Shown here piece by piece: positions 43,291 to 52,070 of a stretch of 64,000 bases of DNA. This DNA is from Demequina maris (GTDB lineage: Bacteria; Actinomycetota; Actinomycetes; Actinomycetales; Demequinaceae): assembly GCF_000971155.1 (NCBI RefSeq), contig NZ_BBLX01000006.1, positions 124,001 to 188,000 on the forward strand. The letters run 5' to 3'. Under the pieces are notes generated by a model. That model ran no database searches, had not been told where the DNA came from, and was given only the letters and a program-made list of their open reading frames with translations. A program made the translations under genes and the position numbers. Position 1 is the first letter of the stretch. Every line of letters starts with the position of its first letter.

Positions 43291-44682
43291 ATGCCCATGA
43301 GATCAGCCGCGTCCCTGTACGCCCGCACCACGTCCCAGCGCGCCCGCGCGTGGGTGACGGTGTGGACCGTGGTGCTGCTGTTCTCGGGTCAGGGCTTCCG
43401 CTACCTCCTGGGCGTGCCGCTGTACTCGGCCCTCGTCGCGCTGACCGTCGCGGCGGTGATCGTGACGTTCCGCCGATTCCTCGGCAGCCTCCGCGTCCCG
43501 CCCCTCGTGGGGACGTTCACGGCCCTCGCCGCGCTGAGCGTGCTGTGGTCCCAGACCCGCGCCGTGACCGCGCTCGCGGCCGGCGTGCTCGCGGTCACGA
43601 CGTTCATCGCCGTGCTCATCGCCCGCGGCACCTCGCGCGGCCAGTTCATGGCCTTCCTGTACCGCGGCCTGCAGGTGAGCCTGTTCCTCGGCATCGCGTT
43701 CGAGCTGGTCGTCGCGTTCGTCGTGCGTGCCGACCTGCCGCCGCTCGCGACCGACCTGTCCAGCATCGCGAAGGTCGACGGCGGGGGAGAGCCGATCCTG
43801 TGGTCGCGCAACAACCTCCTCGTCGGCGGCCCCATCCAGGGCTTCGTGGGCAACCGCAACCCGTTCGCGGCGCTCGCGCTCTTCACCGCGATCGTCGCCG
43901 TCATCGTGCTCCTGGAGCGCCGCATCCGCCCGCTCGACGGCGCGATCACGCTCGCCGCCGCGGTGGCGGTGCACCTGCTCACGCTCTCGGCGACCGTCAC
44001 CGTCGCGGCGGTCTACCTCACCGCCCTCACCGTCGCGGCCCTCGTGATCCGACGCGTGCGCCCCTCGCTCAAGCGGCGGCTGTCGTTCGCGGTCCTCGCC
44101 TGCACAGCGATCGTCGCGGTGCTCACCCTGAAGTTCCGCGCCGAGATCTTCGCGATGTTCGACCGCGGCCCCGACGCGACCAACCGCACCATGATCTGGG
44201 ACCAGGTGGTCCACTACGCGTGGCAGCGCCCCGAGGGCTGGGGCTACGTGGGCTACTGGCCCATCTGGGAGGAGCCCTACGCCACCATCATCGACAAGGC
44301 GGGCGTGGTCGCGGCGCACGCGCACAACGCGTTCCTCGACGCGTGGCTGCAGCTGGGTCTCATCGGCATCACGCTGCTGCTCGTCATGGTGGTGCTGTCG
44401 TTCGGCAGCGCGTGGCGCCTGGTCGAGCGCGCGAGCCGCGGCGACACGTACATCCCGCTGGGGTGGGCGCTGCTCACCGCCGCGCTCGCCCTGCAGGCCC
44501 TCACCGAGTCGCGCCTCCTCGTCGAGGGCGGATGGTTCCTGCTGGTGGTCCTCTACTGCTCGGGCCCCGGCGTCTTCACGCTCGCGATCGTCGATCCGGA
44601 CCTGGTGCGCACCGGCGCCCCGGCCCACGACGAGGCCCACGCCGAGGACCCCGTGTCGGTGCTCAACCGGCCCGTCCTGTGA
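43291..44682 (+). CDS. O-antigen ligase/WzyC-family polymer ligase or polymerase
   Basis: 463 residues with about 11-12 transmembrane helices. The large external loop contains RNNLLVGGPIQGFVGNRNPFA and, near the C-terminus, AHAHNAFLDAWLQLGLIG, the conserved WaaL/RfaL-type segment. In a Gram-positive actinobacterium it would polymerise or ligate a surface polysaccharide, consistent with the LCP ligase nearby. AAGGAGG precedes the ATG. A TAGGAT at 43182-43187 could be the -10, giving a leader of ~100 bases. Confidence 0.8.
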   Translation: MPMRSAASLYARTTSQRARAWVTVWTVVLLFSGQGFRYLLGVPLYSALVALTVAAVIVTFRRFLGSLRVPPLVGTFTALAALSVLWSQTRAVTALAAGVLAVTTFIAVLIARGTSRGQFMAFLYRGLQVSLFLGIAFELVVAFVVRADLPPLATDLSSIAKVDGGGEPILWSRNNLLVGGPIQGFVGNRNPFAALALFTAIVAVIVLLERRIRPLDGAITLAAAVAVHLLTLSATVTVAAVYLTALTVAALVIRRVRPSLKRRLSFAVLACTAIVAVLTLKFRAEIFAMFDRGPDATNRTMIWDQVVHYAWQRPEGWGYVGYWPIWEEPYATIIDKAGVVAAHAHNAFLDAWLQLGLIGITLLLVMVVLSFGSAWRLVERASRGDTYIPLGWALLTAALALQALTESRLLVEGGWFLLVVLYCSGPGVFTLAIVDPDLVRTGAPAHDEAHAEDPVSVLNRPVL

Positions 44683-44742
44683 ACCTCGGGGTCTCCGGAG
44701 CCTCCTAGTCTGGTCCAGGCAACGGACCACCCAGGAGGCAGC

Positions 44743-45795
44743 ATGCGCGCGACGATCATCCACGGCGAGCGGGACATCCGTGTCGAGGACGTGCCGGACC
44801 CGGTGCTGTCGACGGGCGTCGACGCGATCGTCCGCGTGGTCGCGGCCTGCGTGTGCGGCTCCGACCTGTGGCCCTACCGGGGCGTCACCGAGGTCGCGGC
44901 CCCCAGGCGCATCGGGCACGAGTTCGTCGGCGTGGTCGAGGAGGTGGGCGACGCGGTCGAGCGCGTGCGCCCCGGCGACTTCGTGATCGCGCCGTTCTAC
45001 CAGTGCGACAACACCTGCCTGAACTGCCGGAACGGCATGACCGTCCACTGCCTGCACGGCGGCTGGTGGGGCCGCGAGACCGAGGGGCTCGGCTTCGCGG
45101 ACGCCGGCCAGGGCGAGCGTGTGCGCGTCCCGATGGCCGACGGCACCCTCGCCGTCGTGCCCGGCGGCATACCGGACGATGCGCTAATCCCGGGCCTCCT
45201 GACGCTGTCCGACGTCATGGGCACCGGCCACCACGCGGCCGTGTCCGCAGGCGTGACCGAGGGCTCGACCGTCGCGGTCGTCGGCGACGGCGCGGTCGGC
45301 CTGTGCGCGATCATCGCCGCCAAGCGCCTCGGCGCGTCGCGCATCGTCGCGATGTCGCGCCACGAGCCGCGCCAGGCGCTCGCGCGCGAGTTCGGCGCGA
45401 CCGACGTGGTCCCCGAGCGCGGGGACGAGGGCATCGCGCGGCTCAAGGAGATGTTCGACGGCATCGGCCCGGACATCGTGCTCGAGTGCGTCGGCACGAA
45501 GGAGTCCATGGACCAGGCGCTGCGCTCCGCGCGGCCCGGCGGCCAGGTGGGCTTCGTGGGCGTGCCCAACGGCGGGCCCGAGCTGCCCGTGCGCCAGATG
45601 TTCAACACCAACGTGGGCGTGCGCGGCGGCGTCGCTCCCGTGCGCGGCTACATCGACGAGCTGCTGCCCGAGGTGCTCGACGGCCGCATCCAGCCCGGCC
45701 GCGTCTTCGACCTCGAGCTCCCGCTCGAGGAGGCCGCGCAGGCGTACCGCGCGATGGACGAGCGCACCGCGATCAAGGTGATGCTGCGCCCGTAG
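44743..45795 (+). CDS. Zinc-dependent alcohol dehydrogenase (MDR family)
   Basis: 350 residues. The catalytic zinc site shows CGSDLW and GHEFVGVVEEVG. The structural zinc site is a four-cysteine loop C-x3-C-x2-C-x7-C (CDNTCLNCRNGMTVHC). The Rossmann motif is VVGDGAVGLCA. The family oxidises or reduces alcohols/aldehydes with NAD(P)H. AGGAGG precedes the ATG. It appears monocistronic; the substrate is unknown. Confidence 0.9.
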   Translation: MRATIIHGERDIRVEDVPDPVLSTGVDAIVRVVAACVCGSDLWPYRGVTEVAAPRRIGHEFVGVVEEVGDAVERVRPGDFVIAPFYQCDNTCLNCRNGMTVHCLHGGWWGRETEGLGFADAGQGERVRVPMADGTLAVVPGGIPDDALIPGLLTLSDVMGTGHHAAVSAGVTEGSTVAVVGDGAVGLCAIIAAKRLGASRIVAMSRHEPRQALAREFGATDVVPERGDEGIARLKEMFDGIGPDIVLECVGTKESMDQALRSARPGGQVGFVGVPNGGPELPVRQMFNTNVGVRGGVAPVRGYIDELLPEVLDGRIQPGRVFDLELPLEEAAQAYRAMDERTAIKVMLRP

Positions 45796-45944
45796 CTTCA
45801 CTCACCTCGCGCCCTGCCGGAGGTGGTAGGCCTTGGTCGCTCTGAGGCGATCTGTGCCTCCCATGGGTAGCCCAGTGTCGCTCGCGCCGGGACGGAGTCC
45901 CCGGCGGTAGCGTGGTGAGGCCCCCTTTCCGACCCGAGAGAACG

Positions 45945-46901
45945 ATGCGCCTCCCCACCTCCGCCCGCCTGCTTGCCGTCGTCGCGGCGTCGACGCTCGC
46001 GGTCGCGGCGTGCTCCACGCCGACGGGCACGGTGTCGCCGGTCGGGAGCCCCGTGCCCGTCACATCGTCCGCTGGCACCACGACGCCCGCCCCGACGCCG
46101 AGCGCGACCGCCACCGCGGAGAGCTCGCCCGCCCCGTCGCATGGCGACGCCTACGCGGCCGCCCTTGCGCTCACCGTGAAGGGTCGCGCGCCCAAGACGG
46201 GCTACTCGCGCGAGGAGTTCGGCGACGGGTGGCAGGACACCGACGGCAACGGCTGCGACGCGCGCAACGACATGCTCGCGCTGCGCCTCACGGACCTTGA
46301 GGTGCAGGGCGGCTGCATCGTGCTGGCGGGGACACTGGAGGACCCGTACACCGCGACCACCATCCGCTTCCAGCGCGGGGGCGCGAGCGAGGTCGACATC
46401 GACCACATCGTGGCGCTGTCGGACGCCTGGCAGAAGGGTGCCTTCGCGTGGGACGAGGACACGCGCGTGGAGTTCGCCAACGACCCGCTCAACCTCGAGC
46501 CGGTGGACGCGGGTGCGAATCGTCAGAAGGGCGACGCGGACGCGGCGTCGTGGCTGCCGTCGAACATTGCGGCGCGCTGCGGGTACGTCGCGCGCCAGGT
46601 CGCCGTGAAGACCGAGTACGCCGTCTGGGTCACGCAGGCCGAGCTCGACGCGATGCTCCTCGTGCTCGACACCTGCCCGGACGAGCCGCTGCCCGCGCGC
46701 GGGGTCGCGCTGGACCCCGGCGTCGCGCCGTCCACGACCGCGAGCCCCACGCCCACGGCCACCGCTGCATCGTCCGACCCGCGCTTCTCGTCGTGCGCGA
46801 AGGCGATCGACGCCGGCTACGGCCCGTACGTGAGAGGTGAGGACGAGGAGTACGGCTGGTACCGCGACGGCGACGGGGACGGCATCGTCTGCGAGCGGTG
46901 A
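45945..46901 (+). CDS. HNH (DUF1524) nuclease lipoprotein with excalibur domain
   Basis: 318 residues. A signal peptide ends in LAVAAC (lipidated Cys23), followed by a Thr/Pro/Ser linker. The DUF1524/GmrSD-C HNH fold shows DGNGCDARNDML, the catalytic DIDHIVALSDAWQKGA and FANDPLNLEPV. A second Thr/Pro/Ala linker leads to a C-terminal excalibur domain (FSSCAKAIDAGYGPY, DGDGDGIVCE), a calcium-binding module. It should be a surface-tethered DNase. GAGAGA precedes ATG 45945; an extension to 45912 is less likely. It ends directly against the convergent acyl-CoA ligase (46902). Confidence 0.9.
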   Translation: MRLPTSARLLAVVAASTLAVAACSTPTGTVSPVGSPVPVTSSAGTTTPAPTPSATATAESSPAPSHGDAYAAALALTVKGRAPKTGYSREEFGDGWQDTDGNGCDARNDMLALRLTDLEVQGGCIVLAGTLEDPYTATTIRFQRGGASEVDIDHIVALSDAWQKGAFAWDEDTRVEFANDPLNLEPVDAGANRQKGDADAASWLPSNIAARCGYVARQVAVKTEYAVWVTQAELDAMLLVLDTCPDEPLPARGVALDPGVAPSTTASPTPTATAASSDPRFSSCAKAIDAGYGPYVRGEDEEYGWYRDGDGDGIVCER

Positions 46902-48716
46902 TCAGGCCTTCGCGTAGATGCCGTCGATGATGTCGGCGAAGTGGTCCTCCACCTGCTTGCGGCGGACCTTGAGCGAGGCGGACATCTCCTCGTGGGCCTC
47001 GCTGAGCTCACGGGGGAGCACTCGCCACTCGCGGATCGCCTCCGCGCGCGAGACCAGGGCGTTCGCTCCGTCGATGATGTGCTGGATGTGCTCCCGCACG
47101 GTCGCGTCCTTCGCGGCCTCGGCGGCGGACATGAGCGACAGGCCCTTGGACTTGAGCCAGCCGGGCAGCATCGCCTCGTCGATCGACAGCAGCGCGCCGA
47201 TGAACGGCTTGCCGTCGCCCACGACCACGACCTCCTGGATGAGCGCGTAGGGGCGGATCGCGTCCTCGAGGCTCGCGGGCTGGACGTTCTTGCCGCCCGC
47301 CGTCACGAGGATCTCCTTCTTGCGGCCGGTGATCGAGAGGAAGCCGCCCTCGTCGATCGCGCCGAGGTCGCCGGTACGGTACCAGCCGTCGGTCATGACC
47401 TCGGCGGTCGCCTCGGGGTTCTTCCAGTACCCCGAGAAGAGGTTCGGGCCCTGGGCGAGCACCTCGCCGTCCTCGGCGATCCGCACGGCGCCGCCGGGGT
47501 AGGGGTAGCCGACGGTGCCGACGCGCACGTCGGTCGGCGGGTTGACGGTCATGGGGCCGGCGAGCTCGGTGGTGCCGTAGCCCTCCATCACCGCGATGCC
47601 GAGGCCGCCGTAGAAGTGGGAGACGCGGGGCACGAGCCGGGCGCCGCCGCACACGATGTGGCGCAGGTTGCCGCCGAGCGCCGCGCGCACCTTGTTGAGG
47701 ACGAGCGCGTTCGCGACCGCCATCTGCGCGCGCAGGACGATGCCGTGGCGGCCGCGCCGCACGCGCGCCTCGTCGACCTTGCGCGCGACGAAAGCGCTCC
47801 AGCGGAAGAGCTTCTGCTTGATGCCGCCGCCGGTGCGCTCGTCGACCACGTTGTAGAAGGTCTCGAGCACGCGGGGGACCGCCATGAGCCAGGTGGGCTT
47901 GAAGGTCTGCAGGTCCGAGGCGAGCGTCTTGTGCGTGGGCGCGAAGCCGATCACGGCCTCGCACGCGAGGGCGAGGATCTCGACGTGGCGCGCGAGCACG
48001 TGCGCGAGGGGCAGGAACAGCAGGATCCGGGCGTCGTTGTGGGCGAGCGTGCCGAACTCCGAGTGGGCGGCGCCGTTGAGCGCGTGCTCGACGAAGGCGC
48101 GGTGGCTCAGCGCGACGCCTTTGGGGCGGCCGGTGGTGCCCGAGGTGTAGACGATGGTCGCGACGTCGTCGGCGCGGACGTCCTTCGACGCGTCCGCGAG
48201 GGTCGCGTCGTCGATGATCGCGCCGGCCTCGGCGAGCACGTCGAGCGCGGGCTCCTCGTCGCCGTCGATGATGAGCAGGCGCGGGGGCGTATCCATCTCG
48301 CGCACCGCGGCGGCCATGGTGTCGTTCTCGACGATGAGCATCGCCAGGTCCGCGTCCTCGCGGATCCACGCGAGCTGGTGCGCCGACGAGGTCGGGTACA
48401 CGGGCACCGTGATGGCGCCGGCCGCCTGGATGGCGAAGTCGAGCACCACCCACTCGTAGCGGGTGTTCGCCTGCAGGCCGACGGTCTGGGTGGGCGCGAT
48501 GCCGTACGCGAGCAGGCCCTTCGCGACGCGCGAGACGTCGGCTTGGAAGCGGGCGCGGGAGACCATCACCCAGGCACCGGACTCGTCCTTGTACTCGCCG
48601 AAGATGCGCTCGGGATCCTCGGTCACGCGATCGCGCAGCAGCGAGGTGAAGGTGTAGTCGTCGGGCTTGCGGACCAGCTGAGGCGTCGCCGACTCGGTGC
48701 GGGGGGACTCGCTCAT
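46902..48716 (-). CDS. Long-chain fatty-acid-CoA ligase (AMP-forming)
   Basis: 604 residues, ANL superfamily. The P-loop is IVYTSGTTGRPKGV, followed by LPLAHVLARH, the GYGTTELAGP motif, GWYRTGDLG and the C-terminal TGRKKEILVTAGGKNVQP. It activates long-chain fatty acids to acyl-CoA via acyl-AMP. No signal peptide. ATG 48716 was chosen because TAGGAT lies 7 bases upstream with no ribosome site, a leaderless arrangement; the frame extends to 48734. Confidence 0.9.
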   Translation of the reverse strand: MSESPRTESATPQLVRKPDDYTFTSLLRDRVTEDPERIFGEYKDESGAWVMVSRARFQADVSRVAKGLLAYGIAPTQTVGLQANTRYEWVVLDFAIQAAGAITVPVYPTSSAHQLAWIREDADLAMLIVENDTMAAAVREMDTPPRLLIIDGDEEPALDVLAEAGAIIDDATLADASKDVRADDVATIVYTSGTTGRPKGVALSHRAFVEHALNGAAHSEFGTLAHNDARILLFLPLAHVLARHVEILALACEAVIGFAPTHKTLASDLQTFKPTWLMAVPRVLETFYNVVDERTGGGIKQKLFRWSAFVARKVDEARVRRGRHGIVLRAQMAVANALVLNKVRAALGGNLRHIVCGGARLVPRVSHFYGGLGIAVMEGYGTTELAGPMTVNPPTDVRVGTVGYPYPGGAVRIAEDGEVLAQGPNLFSGYWKNPEATAEVMTDGWYRTGDLGAIDEGGFLSITGRKKEILVTAGGKNVQPASLEDAIRPYALIQEVVVVGDGKPFIGALLSIDEAMLPGWLKSKGLSLMSAAEAAKDATVREHIQHIIDGANALVSRAEAIREWRVLPRELSEAHEEMSASLKVRRKQVEDHFADIIDGIYAKA

Positions 48717-48723
48717 GCCTGCA

Positions 48724-48729
48724 ATCCTA
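48724..48729 (-). promoter_or_regulatory. -10 element of a probable leaderless promoter (acyl-CoA ligase)
   Basis: TAGGAT on the minus strand, 7 bases before the ATG at 48716. Confidence 0.45.
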
Positions 48730-48903
48730 AGCAACGCGACCGTAAGTTACGGCGCCGTAGGTCCCGCCTCGCCACACCCTCCCGACAGTCCCAACGGAGT
48801 GGATCCCGACACGCCGGGTGCGCGGGCACGATGCGCCGGTCGCGGCAGCCTGTCGCGGCGGGATCCGTTGGCGGTGTCGTGGCCGATGGGGGTTGTCAGC
48901 GCG

Positions 48904-48927
48904 GCTATCGCGATATATCGTGATAGC
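48904..48927. promoter_or_regulatory. 24-bp near-perfect palindrome, candidate PadR operator
   Basis: GCTATCGCGATA and TATCGTGATAGC are mirror arms with one mismatch. The A/T-rich core (CGATATATCG) is striking in this G/C-rich DNA. It lies 33 bases before the PadR-family gene and is probably its own operator. Confidence 0.65.
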
Positions 48928-48959
48928 GCAACGATAGATACGACAGAAGGGAGCGGGTC

Positions 48960-49658
48960 ATGAGGCACTCGCACCAGCACCCCGGGCCGCGCGGTTTCCG
49001 CGGCGACATCCCCGGCCCCGTGTGGGCCGACGGCACCGAGTCCGCCGCGCCGGGCGCGCGGCGCCGACGCGGTGGCTTCGGTGACCACGACGAGGCGGAG
49101 GGGCTCGATGGCCCGCGGGGCCGCGGCCGCCGCGGCGGTCCGGGTCACGGTCCCGGCGGCCATGGCCACGGGCCCGGTGGCGGTCGAGGACGCGGCCGCG
49201 GTCGCAGCGGCGGACGGCCGCGGGGCGACGTCCGCGTCGCGATCCTGCTGCTGCTCGCCGACCAGCCGCGCCACGGCTACGACCTCATCCGCGAGATCGA
49301 GGAGCGCAGCGGGGGAGCATGGGTGCCCAGTCCCGGCTCGATCTACCCGACGCTCCAGGCGCTCGAGGATGAGGGCCTTGTCGCGGTCGACACGGTCGAG
49401 GGGCGCAAGGTCGCCTCGCTCACCGAGGCCGGCGACGAGTGGGCCGCCGAGCACGCCGCCGAGCTCGACGCGCTGTTCGAGGTCGACGACCGCGAGCAGC
49501 AGATGATGGCGCTGCGTCGCGAGCTCGACGCGTTGCGCGACGCCGCCTCCCACGTGATGCGCCATGACCACGGCGCCGAGGTCGCCGCGAAGGCGGTCGA
49601 GGTGGTCTCGACGGCGCGTCGCGACCTCTACCGGCTCCTGGCCGACGCGGACGGCTGA
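48960..49658 (+). CDS. PadR-family regulator with Gly/Arg/His-rich N-terminal extension
   Basis: 232 residues. The first ~88 are unusual: low-complexity Gly, Arg and His (GPGHGPGGHGHGPGGGRGRG), which may bind metal or nucleic acid. A PadR winged helix follows: RVAILLLLADQPRHGYDLI, GSIYPTLQALEDEGLVAV and GRKVASLTEAG. A C-terminal helical dimerisation region ends the protein. It is probably autoregulated through the palindrome at 48904-48927. GAAGGGAG precedes the ATG. The ligand is unknown. Confidence 0.85.
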   Translation: MRHSHQHPGPRGFRGDIPGPVWADGTESAAPGARRRRGGFGDHDEAEGLDGPRGRGRRGGPGHGPGGHGHGPGGGRGRGRGRSGGRPRGDVRVAILLLLADQPRHGYDLIREIEERSGGAWVPSPGSIYPTLQALEDEGLVAVDTVEGRKVASLTEAGDEWAAEHAAELDALFEVDDREQQMMALRRELDALRDAASHVMRHDHGAEVAAKAVEVVSTARRDLYRLLADADG

Positions 49659-49665
49659 CCCGGTC

Positions 49666-49721
49666 CGCGCATCGTCCCTGCTAGGCGGGCGAACCGGCGG
49701 CGAGCCGCGGGACGATGCGCG
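49666..49721. terminator. 13-bp stem hairpin built from two inverted GGACGATGCG copies
   Basis: CGCGCATCGTCCC (49666-49678) pairs with 49709-49721 around a 30-base loop. It covers the junction of the convergent PadR and acetyltransferase genes. The right arm lies inside the acetyltransferase C-terminus. Confidence 0.5.
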
Positions 49722-50292
49722 CCTCGAGCCCGCTACGCACGGCGGGCCATTCGCGGTCGAGGATCGAGAACACGACGGTGTCGCGAAGGGTGCCGTCGTG
49801 CCACCGCTGGTGCTGGCGCAGCACGCCGTCCTGGTGCGCGCCGAGCCGCGCGATCGCGGTCCGCGACTGGTGGTTGTGCCAGTGGGTGCGGAACTCGACG
49901 GCGATGCATCCGAGGTCGTCGAAGGCCCGTGACAGGAGCAGCAGCTTGGCTGCCGGGTTGACCCCCGTGCCCTGCGCGTCCCGGCCCAGCCACGTGCTGC
50001 CGATCTCGAGGCGCCCGTTGACCTCGTCGAGGTTGAGGTACGTGGTCATGCCGACGGCCCGACCGATGGCCGCGTCGACGATCGCCCACGGAGCGACCCG
50101 GCCGGCGCGCTGCGACGCGAGGCGCGCCTCGATCTCCTCGGCCATGCCGTCGGGCGAGGGGATGCGCGTGTACCAGGTGCGCCACAGGTCGCCCGGCGTC
50201 ACCGCGGCCGCGAGGTCGTCGCGGTGGGCGAGGGAGAGCGGCTCGAGGCGCACGAGCGGGTGCTCGAGCGTCGGGGCATCGTGGAAGGCCAT
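49681..50292 (-). CDS. GNAT-family N-acetyltransferase
   Basis: 203 residues. The RimJ/RimL-like order is seen: VRLEPLSLAHRDDL, GRLEIGSTWLGRDAQGTGVN (acetyl-CoA binding) and FRTHWHNHQSRTAIARLGA. It transfers an acetyl group to an amine, possibly a protein N-terminus or small molecule. The ATG at 50292 has TAGGCT 6 bases before it, a leaderless pattern. The last residues (RIVPRLAAG) encode one copy of the dispersed 10-mer. Confidence 0.85.
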   Translation of the reverse strand: MAFHDAPTLEHPLVRLEPLSLAHRDDLAAAVTPGDLWRTWYTRIPSPDGMAEEIEARLASQRAGRVAPWAIVDAAIGRAVGMTTYLNLDEVNGRLEIGSTWLGRDAQGTGVNPAAKLLLLSRAFDDLGCIAVEFRTHWHNHQSRTAIARLGAHQDGVLRQHQRWHDGTLRDTVVFSILDREWPAVRSGLEARIVPRLAAGSPA

Positions 50293-50298
50293 GGCGCG

Positions 50299-50304
50299 AG
50301 CCTA
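50299..50304 (-). promoter_or_regulatory. -10 element of a probable leaderless promoter (acetyltransferase)
   Basis: TAGGCT on the minus strand, 6 bases before the ATG at 50292. Confidence 0.4.
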
Positions 50305-50324
50305 GGGCCTCGGCGTCGCTGGGC

Positions 50325-51161
50325 TCAGGCCTTGGAGCTCGCCTTCTCGGCGGCCTTCTCCTGCTTCTTGCTGGCCTTCTCGGCGGCCTTCTCCTCCTCG
50401 CGCTCCCGCTTCGCCTCGGCGGCGGCCGCGGCGGCGGCACCGACGATGCCTGCGCCGTTGAGCAGCTCGGCCGGGACGATCGGGGCGCGCAGGCGCAGCT
50501 TGGGCAGGAACATGTGGTGCGACTTCGAGACGCCGCCGCCCACGATGAAGAGGTCGGGCCAGAACAGCCGCTCGATCTCCGAGTAGTACGTCTGCAGCTG
50601 CTCGATCCACTGGTCCCAGTCGTAGCCGTAGCGGTCGCGCGCGGACTCGGCGGCGCGGTCCTCGGCGTCGTGGCCGTCGATGATGAGGTGCCCGAGCTCG
50701 AGGTTCGGCACGAGCGTGCCGTCGACGATCATCGCGGTGCCGATGCCGGTGCCCAGGGTCGTCATGAAGATCGACCCGCTCCGGCCGTTCGCGGCGCCGA
50801 ACTTGTACTCGCCGTAGCCCGCGGCGTCCGCGTCGTTGAGGACGTGCACGTCGTGGCCTGCGTAGTCGCGGATGATCGCGCGCAAGTCCGTGCCGATCCA
50901 CGAGTCGTCGACGTTGGCCGCGGTCTTGACGATGCCGTGCTGGACCACGCCGGGGAAGGCCACGCCGATGGGTACCTTCTTGGACGGGTTGAACTTGGCG
51001 ATCACCTTCGCGACGGTGCGCGCGATCGCATCCGGGGTCGACGGCTGGGGCGTCGGGATCCGGTAGCGGTCGTCGGTGAACTTGCCGTTCTTGAGGTTGA
51101 CGGGTGCGGCCTTGATGCCGGTGCCGCCGATGTCGACGCCGATCGCGATGTTCTTGGTCAT
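50325..51161 (-). CDS. ppgK: Polyphosphate glucokinase with Lys/Ala/Glu tail
   Basis: 278 residues, ROK/PPGK fold. Motifs are GVDIGGTGIKA, GVAFPGVVQ, VLNDADAAGYGE, TTLGTGIGTAM and LELGHLIIDG. It phosphorylates glucose with polyphosphate (or ATP), an actinobacterial hallmark. The last ~35 residues are an Ala/Glu/Lys tail (EREEEKAAEKASKKQEK) that probably forms a charged helix and is not part of the catalytic fold. Its ATG overlaps the methionine aminopeptidase stop by 4 bases, so the two are co-transcribed. Confidence 0.92.
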   Translation of the reverse strand: MTKNIAIGVDIGGTGIKAAPVNLKNGKFTDDRYRIPTPQPSTPDAIARTVAKVIAKFNPSKKVPIGVAFPGVVQHGIVKTAANVDDSWIGTDLRAIIRDYAGHDVHVLNDADAAGYGEYKFGAANGRSGSIFMTTLGTGIGTAMIVDGTLVPNLELGHLIIDGHDAEDRAAESARDRYGYDWDQWIEQLQTYYSEIERLFWPDLFIVGGGVSKSHHMFLPKLRLRAPIVPAELLNGAGIVGAAAAAAAEAKREREEEKAAEKASKKQEKAAEKASSKA

Positions 51162-52039
51162 GGCAGCGTGAGGACCTCCGGTCCGGTCTCCGTGATGACG
51201 ATGGTGTGCTCGAACTGCGCGACCCACGAGCCGTCGTCGGTGACGACCGTCCAGCCGTCCTTCCACTCGTGGTTCTCCTCCGAGCCCATGCACAGCATCG
51301 GCTCGACGGTGAAGACCATCCCGACCTCGATGACGTCGTCGTGGTACGGCGCGGCGTCGTAGTGGGGGATGACCAGGCCGGTGTGGAACGCGGGTCCCAC
51401 GCCGTGTCCGGTGTAGCTGCGGACGGACTCGAAGCCGTGGCGCGCCGCGAACTTCTCGATGACGCGGCCGATGACGTTGACCTCGCGGCCCGGCTGCGCC
51501 GCCTTGATGCCGCGCATCATCGCCTCGTGGGTCACCTCGACGAGCTTGACCGCCTCGGGCGAGCCCTCGCCCGCGATGAACGAGCCGCAGTTGTCACCGT
51601 GGACGCCGTTCTTGAAGGCCGTGATGTCGACCTTGACGATGTCGCCCTCCTCGACCACGGTCGAGTCCGGGATGCCGTGGCAGATGACCTCGTTGACCGA
51701 GGTGCACAGCGACTTCGGGAAGGCCGGCCGGCCGGCGGCGCCCGGGTAACCCAGGGTGGACGGGTACGCGTCGTGGTCGAGGACGAACTCGTGGCCGATG
51801 CGGTCCAGCTCGTCCGTGGTGACACCGGGGACCACGTGGCGGCCCACCTCCGCGAGGGCCTGCGCGGCGATCCGAGCGCTGATGCGGATCTTCTCGATGG
51901 TCTCGGCATCGTGGACGTCGCCGCCGCCCCACGTGGAGGCGCGCTTGCGGCCCACGTACTCCGGCCGTGCGATCGAGGCGGGCACTTCGAGGATGGAGGA
52001 CACGGCGCCCTTGGTGATGCTCTCGCGTACGGGGCTCAT
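51158..52039 (-). CDS. map: Methionine aminopeptidase, type I with N-terminal extension
   Basis: 293 residues, pita-bread fold. Metal ligands appear in VDITAFKNGVHGDNCG (two Asp), YTGHGVGPAFH (His), FTVEPML (Glu) and QFEHTIVI (Glu). It removes initiator methionine from nascent proteins. The ~40-residue N-terminal extension (ILEVPASIARPEYVG) is like that of MetAP1c enzymes of actinobacteria. TAGACT 7 bases before ATG 52039 suggests leaderless transcription. ppgK follows with a 4-base overlap. Confidence 0.93.
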   Translation of the reverse strand: MSPVRESITKGAVSSILEVPASIARPEYVGRKRASTWGGGDVHDAETIEKIRISARIAAQALAEVGRHVVPGVTTDELDRIGHEFVLDHDAYPSTLGYPGAAGRPAFPKSLCTSVNEVICHGIPDSTVVEEGDIVKVDITAFKNGVHGDNCGSFIAGEGSPEAVKLVEVTHEAMMRGIKAAQPGREVNVIGRVIEKFAARHGFESVRSYTGHGVGPAFHTGLVIPHYDAAPYHDDVIEVGMVFTVEPMLCMGSEENHEWKDGWTVVTDDGSWVAQFEHTIVITETGPEVLTLP

Positions 52040-52046
52040 GCCTGGC

Positions 52047-52052
52047 AGTCTA
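52047..52052 (-). promoter_or_regulatory. -10 element of a probable leaderless promoter (map)
   Basis: TAGACT on the minus strand, 7 bases before the ATG at 52039; it lies only 19 bases from the divergent small gene. Confidence 0.45.
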
Positions 52053-52070
52053 TTCACGGAGGCGATGCCG

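Noticed and set aside
44711-44729. Hairpin TGGTCC/GGACCA before the alcohol dehydrogenase as a regulatory RNA
   Set aside because: Only 6 bp, expected by chance in this composition.
45796-45944. Possible riboswitch or small RNA before the nuclease lipoprotein
   Set aside because: Several G/C-rich pairings can be drawn but none matches a riboswitch family known to me, and no conserved loop is visible.
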